Source: an uncultured Actinomyces sp. | GTDB taxonomy: Bacteria; Actinomycetota; Actinomycetes; Actinomycetales; Actinomycetaceae | NCBI GenBank assembly: GCA_938030835.1 | Contig: CALHID010000338.1 | Coordinates: 1 to 24,554 of the forward strand | Reading direction: 5' to 3' | DNA: 24,554 nucleotides | Shown here: piece by piece, positions 22,274-24,554 of the stretch | How the letters are laid out: the number at the start of each line of letters is the position of its first letter | Numbering within the stretch: the stretch's first letter is position 1 | Translations under genes and position numbers: made by a program | Notes under the pieces: model-generated | The model's input: the letters and a program-made list of their open reading frames with translations, nothing else | Database searches by the model: none | What the model was told of the DNA's origin: nothing

Positions 22274-24554
22274 TCAGTTGCGACGCTTGCGAGCGGTGCC
22301 AAGGGCACCCACGCCTGCTGCCAGCAGCATGGCGGTGAGGATTGCGATCCACTGCGCATCCGAACCGGTCTTCGCCAGGATCGACTTCGCAGGCTGCGAA
22401 GGCGTCGGGATCAAGGTGAGCGGGAAGTCCATATCAAGGTTGACTTCGCCCTCTGCCACGGTGACATCCTTGGAGGTTGCCACTGCCTCGTAACCGGAAG
22501 GAACCTCGATCGACACGGTGTAGGTGCCGGGGAGGACTCCCTCGAAGCGGTAGCGGCCATCGGAGTCGGTCGTCGTACGCGCAACCTCGGTGCCGGAAGC
22601 ATCCTTGAGGATCACGGTCACGCCGGGAACTCCGGGCTCGCCATTGTCAACGCCATTGTGGTCCTGATCGTTCCAGACGCGGTCGCCAATCGTTGCCGGC
22701 TTGACGAAGCCGAAGTCAACGCCCTGGACCGAGGAATCGGTGATGGTCACCGGTGCCTGGGTTGCGCCGCGTCCAGTGTAGGCCTGGGTGTTGGTCAGAC
22801 CGGCCAAAACGCCCGTGTTCGGGTCAACGATCGAGACACGGTAGGTGCCCACTCCGAGGGCAACGAACTGGTAGTTGCCATCGGCATCGGTCACGGTCGT
22901 CATGGGGTTGCCATCGTGATCGAGGACGGGGTTGCCATCGCCATCGAGCAGGGCGACAGTCACGCCGGCGAAACGCTCTTCGGTCGAGCTCTTGGAGAAG
23001 CTTGCATCGGAGTCACGGTAGATCGTGCCACCGAGGTTGTAGCCGCCCTTGAAGGACGCCGAGGACTCGTTGTTCGTCGGGTTGTCGCCCGCCTGATCCT
23101 GGTGGGAGATACGCGCGACGTTCGTAACGAGCGCGCCCGCACCTTCACCGGTGATCTCGACGGTGATTTCGATGGACTGATCATCACCCTTGGCGATGGT
23201 CTCTCCGGACAGGTTCCACACGCCGGTGGTCGCATCGTAGGTGCCATCGCCTTCAGCCTTGACGAACTTAACGCCCGCCGGAAGCTTGTCGGAAACGGTG
23301 ACGCCGGTTGCCACACCCGGACCGTTGTTGGACAGGGTCAGGGTGTAGGTGACCTTCTTGCCAGGGGTGAACTCGAAGGTTTCCTGATTGACCTCATCCG
23401 GATCGGTGATCGCCTTCTTGATGGCGGTGTCAGCCGAGATTCCGAAGCCCCAGTCCTGATCAAGGTTCTGGTTCTTCTCGCCCGTCAGAGTCAGGTTAGC
23501 CGTGAGCTTCATGGCCTTTGCGAAGGCGGTGGAATCAGCCTTGGTTGCATCATTGACCACGGTCTTGTTCTCAACATTTCCAGCAGGGGAGTGGGTGAGA
23601 ACGTCAAGCAGCGGTTCGGCGGTCTGGAGAGTCTCAGGATCGATACTCACCTTGTAGTCGCCGGGCAGCAGGTTCTCGAACTTGTACTTGCCATCCGCAT
23701 CGGTCGTGGTCTCGTAGGTGCGGGTGATTCCACCCGGGCCGGTCCAGGTCAGCGTCACCTTCACACCGGGCAGCACCTTGTCTCCGGCGTCGGGGGCGTT
23801 GCCACCGTTCTGGTTGACATCAACAAACAGCTGATCACCAATCACACCAGTACCAACGGCACCGAAGTCAATCGTGTCATCCGTCTGTCCCTGAACCAGG
23901 GTGACCGCAGCCGACGCTCCGTTCGAATCAGCAGCGCGGTCATCGCCAGCCTCCGAGGTCGTTGCCTCGTAGCCAGCGGGCGCCTGGAAGGACACCTTGT
24001 AATCGCCGGGCAGCAGGTTCTCGAACTTGTACTTACCGTTCGCATCCGTCGTGACAGCAGCAACCGGGTTACCCGACGCATCCGTCACGGCAGAGCCGTC
24101 GGCGCGGGTCAGGGTCACCGTCACGCCCGGCAGGGCGGGCTCGTCGGCGTCCTGGATGCCGTCACGGTTGACGTCCATCCAGGTGTAGTCGCCGACAGAG
24201 GCAGGCTTGACGAAACCAAAGTCCACATCGATGACCGAACCGGTCGCCTCAGCGATGGTCACGTCTGCGGTGGTCTTGTAGCGGCCGGTGTAGGCCTCGG
24301 TGGGCTTGGTGCCCGCCAGCGGGCCGGAGGTCGGGTCGACGACGCTGACCGTGTACTCGCCCAGCGGCAGACCCCTGAAGGAGTACTTGCCCTCGGCGTC
24401 GGTCACGGCCGTGACCGGGTTGCCATCCTTGTCGAGGACGGGGGTGCCGTCCTTCTTGAGGAGCGCAACCGTGACACCCGCGTACGGGGCCTCGGAGTCG
24501 CTGGAGTTGAACGACGCGTCCGCATCGTTGTAGAGCTTGCCAGCGATCGTGTAG
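22274..24554 (-). CDS. SdrD-like multi-domain surface adhesin, LAxTG-anchored (N-terminal part missing)
   Basis: The frame is open to the right edge, so only the C-terminal 759 residues are visible; the GTG at 24406 is internal. From N to C: three SdrD-B/Cna-B-type modules (from 24552, about 24197 and about 23842), each with a calcium-site-like Asp-rich loop (MDVNRDGIQDADEP, VDVNQNGG...DAGD), a DUF11-type Greek-key domain (about 23440-23050, TYTLTLSNNGPGVATGV), two more B modules (about 23045-22430, NDQDHNGVDNGEPG), a Pro/Ser linker, then LAKTG (22364-22378), a hydrophobic segment and the tail ARKRRN. The modules should be rigid stalks holding an upstream binding domain outside the wall. LAxTG signals are the usual substrates of class E sortases, not of the class C enzyme at the left of the window. 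Confidence 0.9.
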   Translation of the reverse strand, partial: YTIAGKLYNDADASFNSSDSEAPYAGVTVALLKKDGTPVLDKDGNPVTAVTDAEGKYSFRGLPLGEYTVSVVDPTSGPLAGTKPTEAYTGRYKTTADVTIAEATGSVIDVDFGFVKPASVGDYTWMDVNRDGIQDADEPALPGVTVTLTRADGSAVTDASGNPVAAVTTDANGKYKFENLLPGDYKVSFQAPAGYEATTSEAGDDRAADSNGASAAVTLVQGQTDDTIDFGAVGTGVIGDQLFVDVNQNGGNAPDAGDKVLPGVKVTLTWTGPGGITRTYETTTDADGKYKFENLLPGDYKVSIDPETLQTAEPLLDVLTHSPAGNVENKTVVNDATKADSTAFAKAMKLTANLTLTGEKNQNLDQDWGFGISADTAIKKAITDPDEVNQETFEFTPGKKVTYTLTLSNNGPGVATGVTVSDKLPAGVKFVKAEGDGTYDATTGVWNLSGETIAKGDDQSIEITVEITGEGAGALVTNVARISHQDQAGDNPTNNESSASFKGGYNLGGTIYRDSDASFSKSSTEERFAGVTVALLDGDGNPVLDHDGNPMTTVTDADGNYQFVALGVGTYRVSIVDPNTGVLAGLTNTQAYTGRGATQAPVTITDSSVQGVDFGFVKPATIGDRVWNDQDHNGVDNGEPGVPGVTVILKDASGTEVARTTTDSDGRYRFEGVLPGTYTVSIEVPSGYEAVATSKDVTVAEGEVNLDMDFPLTLIPTPSQPAKSILAKTGSDAQWIAILTAMLLAAGVGALGTARKRRN

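Noticed and set aside
22080..22493. 137-residue + strand frame
   Set aside because: It crosses the adhesin terminator and continues antisense to the adhesin 3' end; low-complexity sequence without homology.

Overview
The window looks like a chromosomal segment of a moderately high-GC Gram-positive actinobacterium, most likely of the Actinomycetaceae (Actinomyces, Schaalia, Trueperella and relatives). The evidence is an LPXTG pilin with a dedicated class C sortase, an SdrD-like wall-anchored adhesin, frequent GTG starts, ATGA/GTGA gene overlaps, and actinobacterial-type small proteins. The genus is an inference. No phage, insertion sequence or CRISPR array is visible.

Layout. (1) 1-2105, + strand: the 3' end of a fimbrial shaft pilin, a strong hairpin, then its class C sortase. 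(2) 2086-3726, - strand: single-chain L-serine dehydratase, overlapping the sortase gene tail to tail by 20 bp. (3) 3899-6534, + strand: a tight cluster luxS - MTA/SAH nucleosidase - low-molecular-weight tyrosine phosphatase - secreted lysozyme-like lipoprotein, followed at 6632-7690 by a degenerate ROK-fold protein. (4) A bidirectional terminator at about 7727-7755, then - strand genes to 14555: a purine-type phosphoribosyltransferase and the run alpha/beta hydrolase - HrpA helicase - SprT-like protease, the last two overlapping by 4 nt. (5) 14724-18569, + strand: a YtxH-like small membrane protein, a ferritin-like/VIT1 metal transporter, a UPF0126/TRIC-type membrane protein and an amino-acid permease. 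(6) 18570-19636: a small DnaA-box-like cluster, a secreted HNH nuclease, and tRNA-Arg(ACG) on the - strand with a promoter and terminator. (7) 19889-21835, + strand: an NCS2 purine permease fused to an OHCU-decarboxylase-like (UraD) domain, ended by a textbook terminator. (8) 21905-22273: a gene-free stretch with an unusual repeat element (four copies of an 8-mer, three at exact 20-nt spacing and one inverted) and the terminator of the last gene. (9) 22274-24554, - strand: the C-terminal part of a large SdrD-like adhesin with an LAKTG sorting signal, running off the window.

How the parts fit. LuxS and the nucleosidase form the S-adenosylhomocysteine recycling route that yields homocysteine and the AI-2 precursor. 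The pilin and sortase make a covalent surface fimbria. The adhesin probably uses a different, housekeeping-type sortase because its signal is LAxTG rather than LPxTG. HrpA with an SprT-type protease suggests RNA or nucleoprotein quality control.

Most notable: the permease/UraD fusion whose enzymatic residues look lost, the ROK protein lacking both its DNA-binding domain and catalytic Asp, the GAGCTAAA repeat element, and the DnaA-box-like pair in front of a secreted nuclease.
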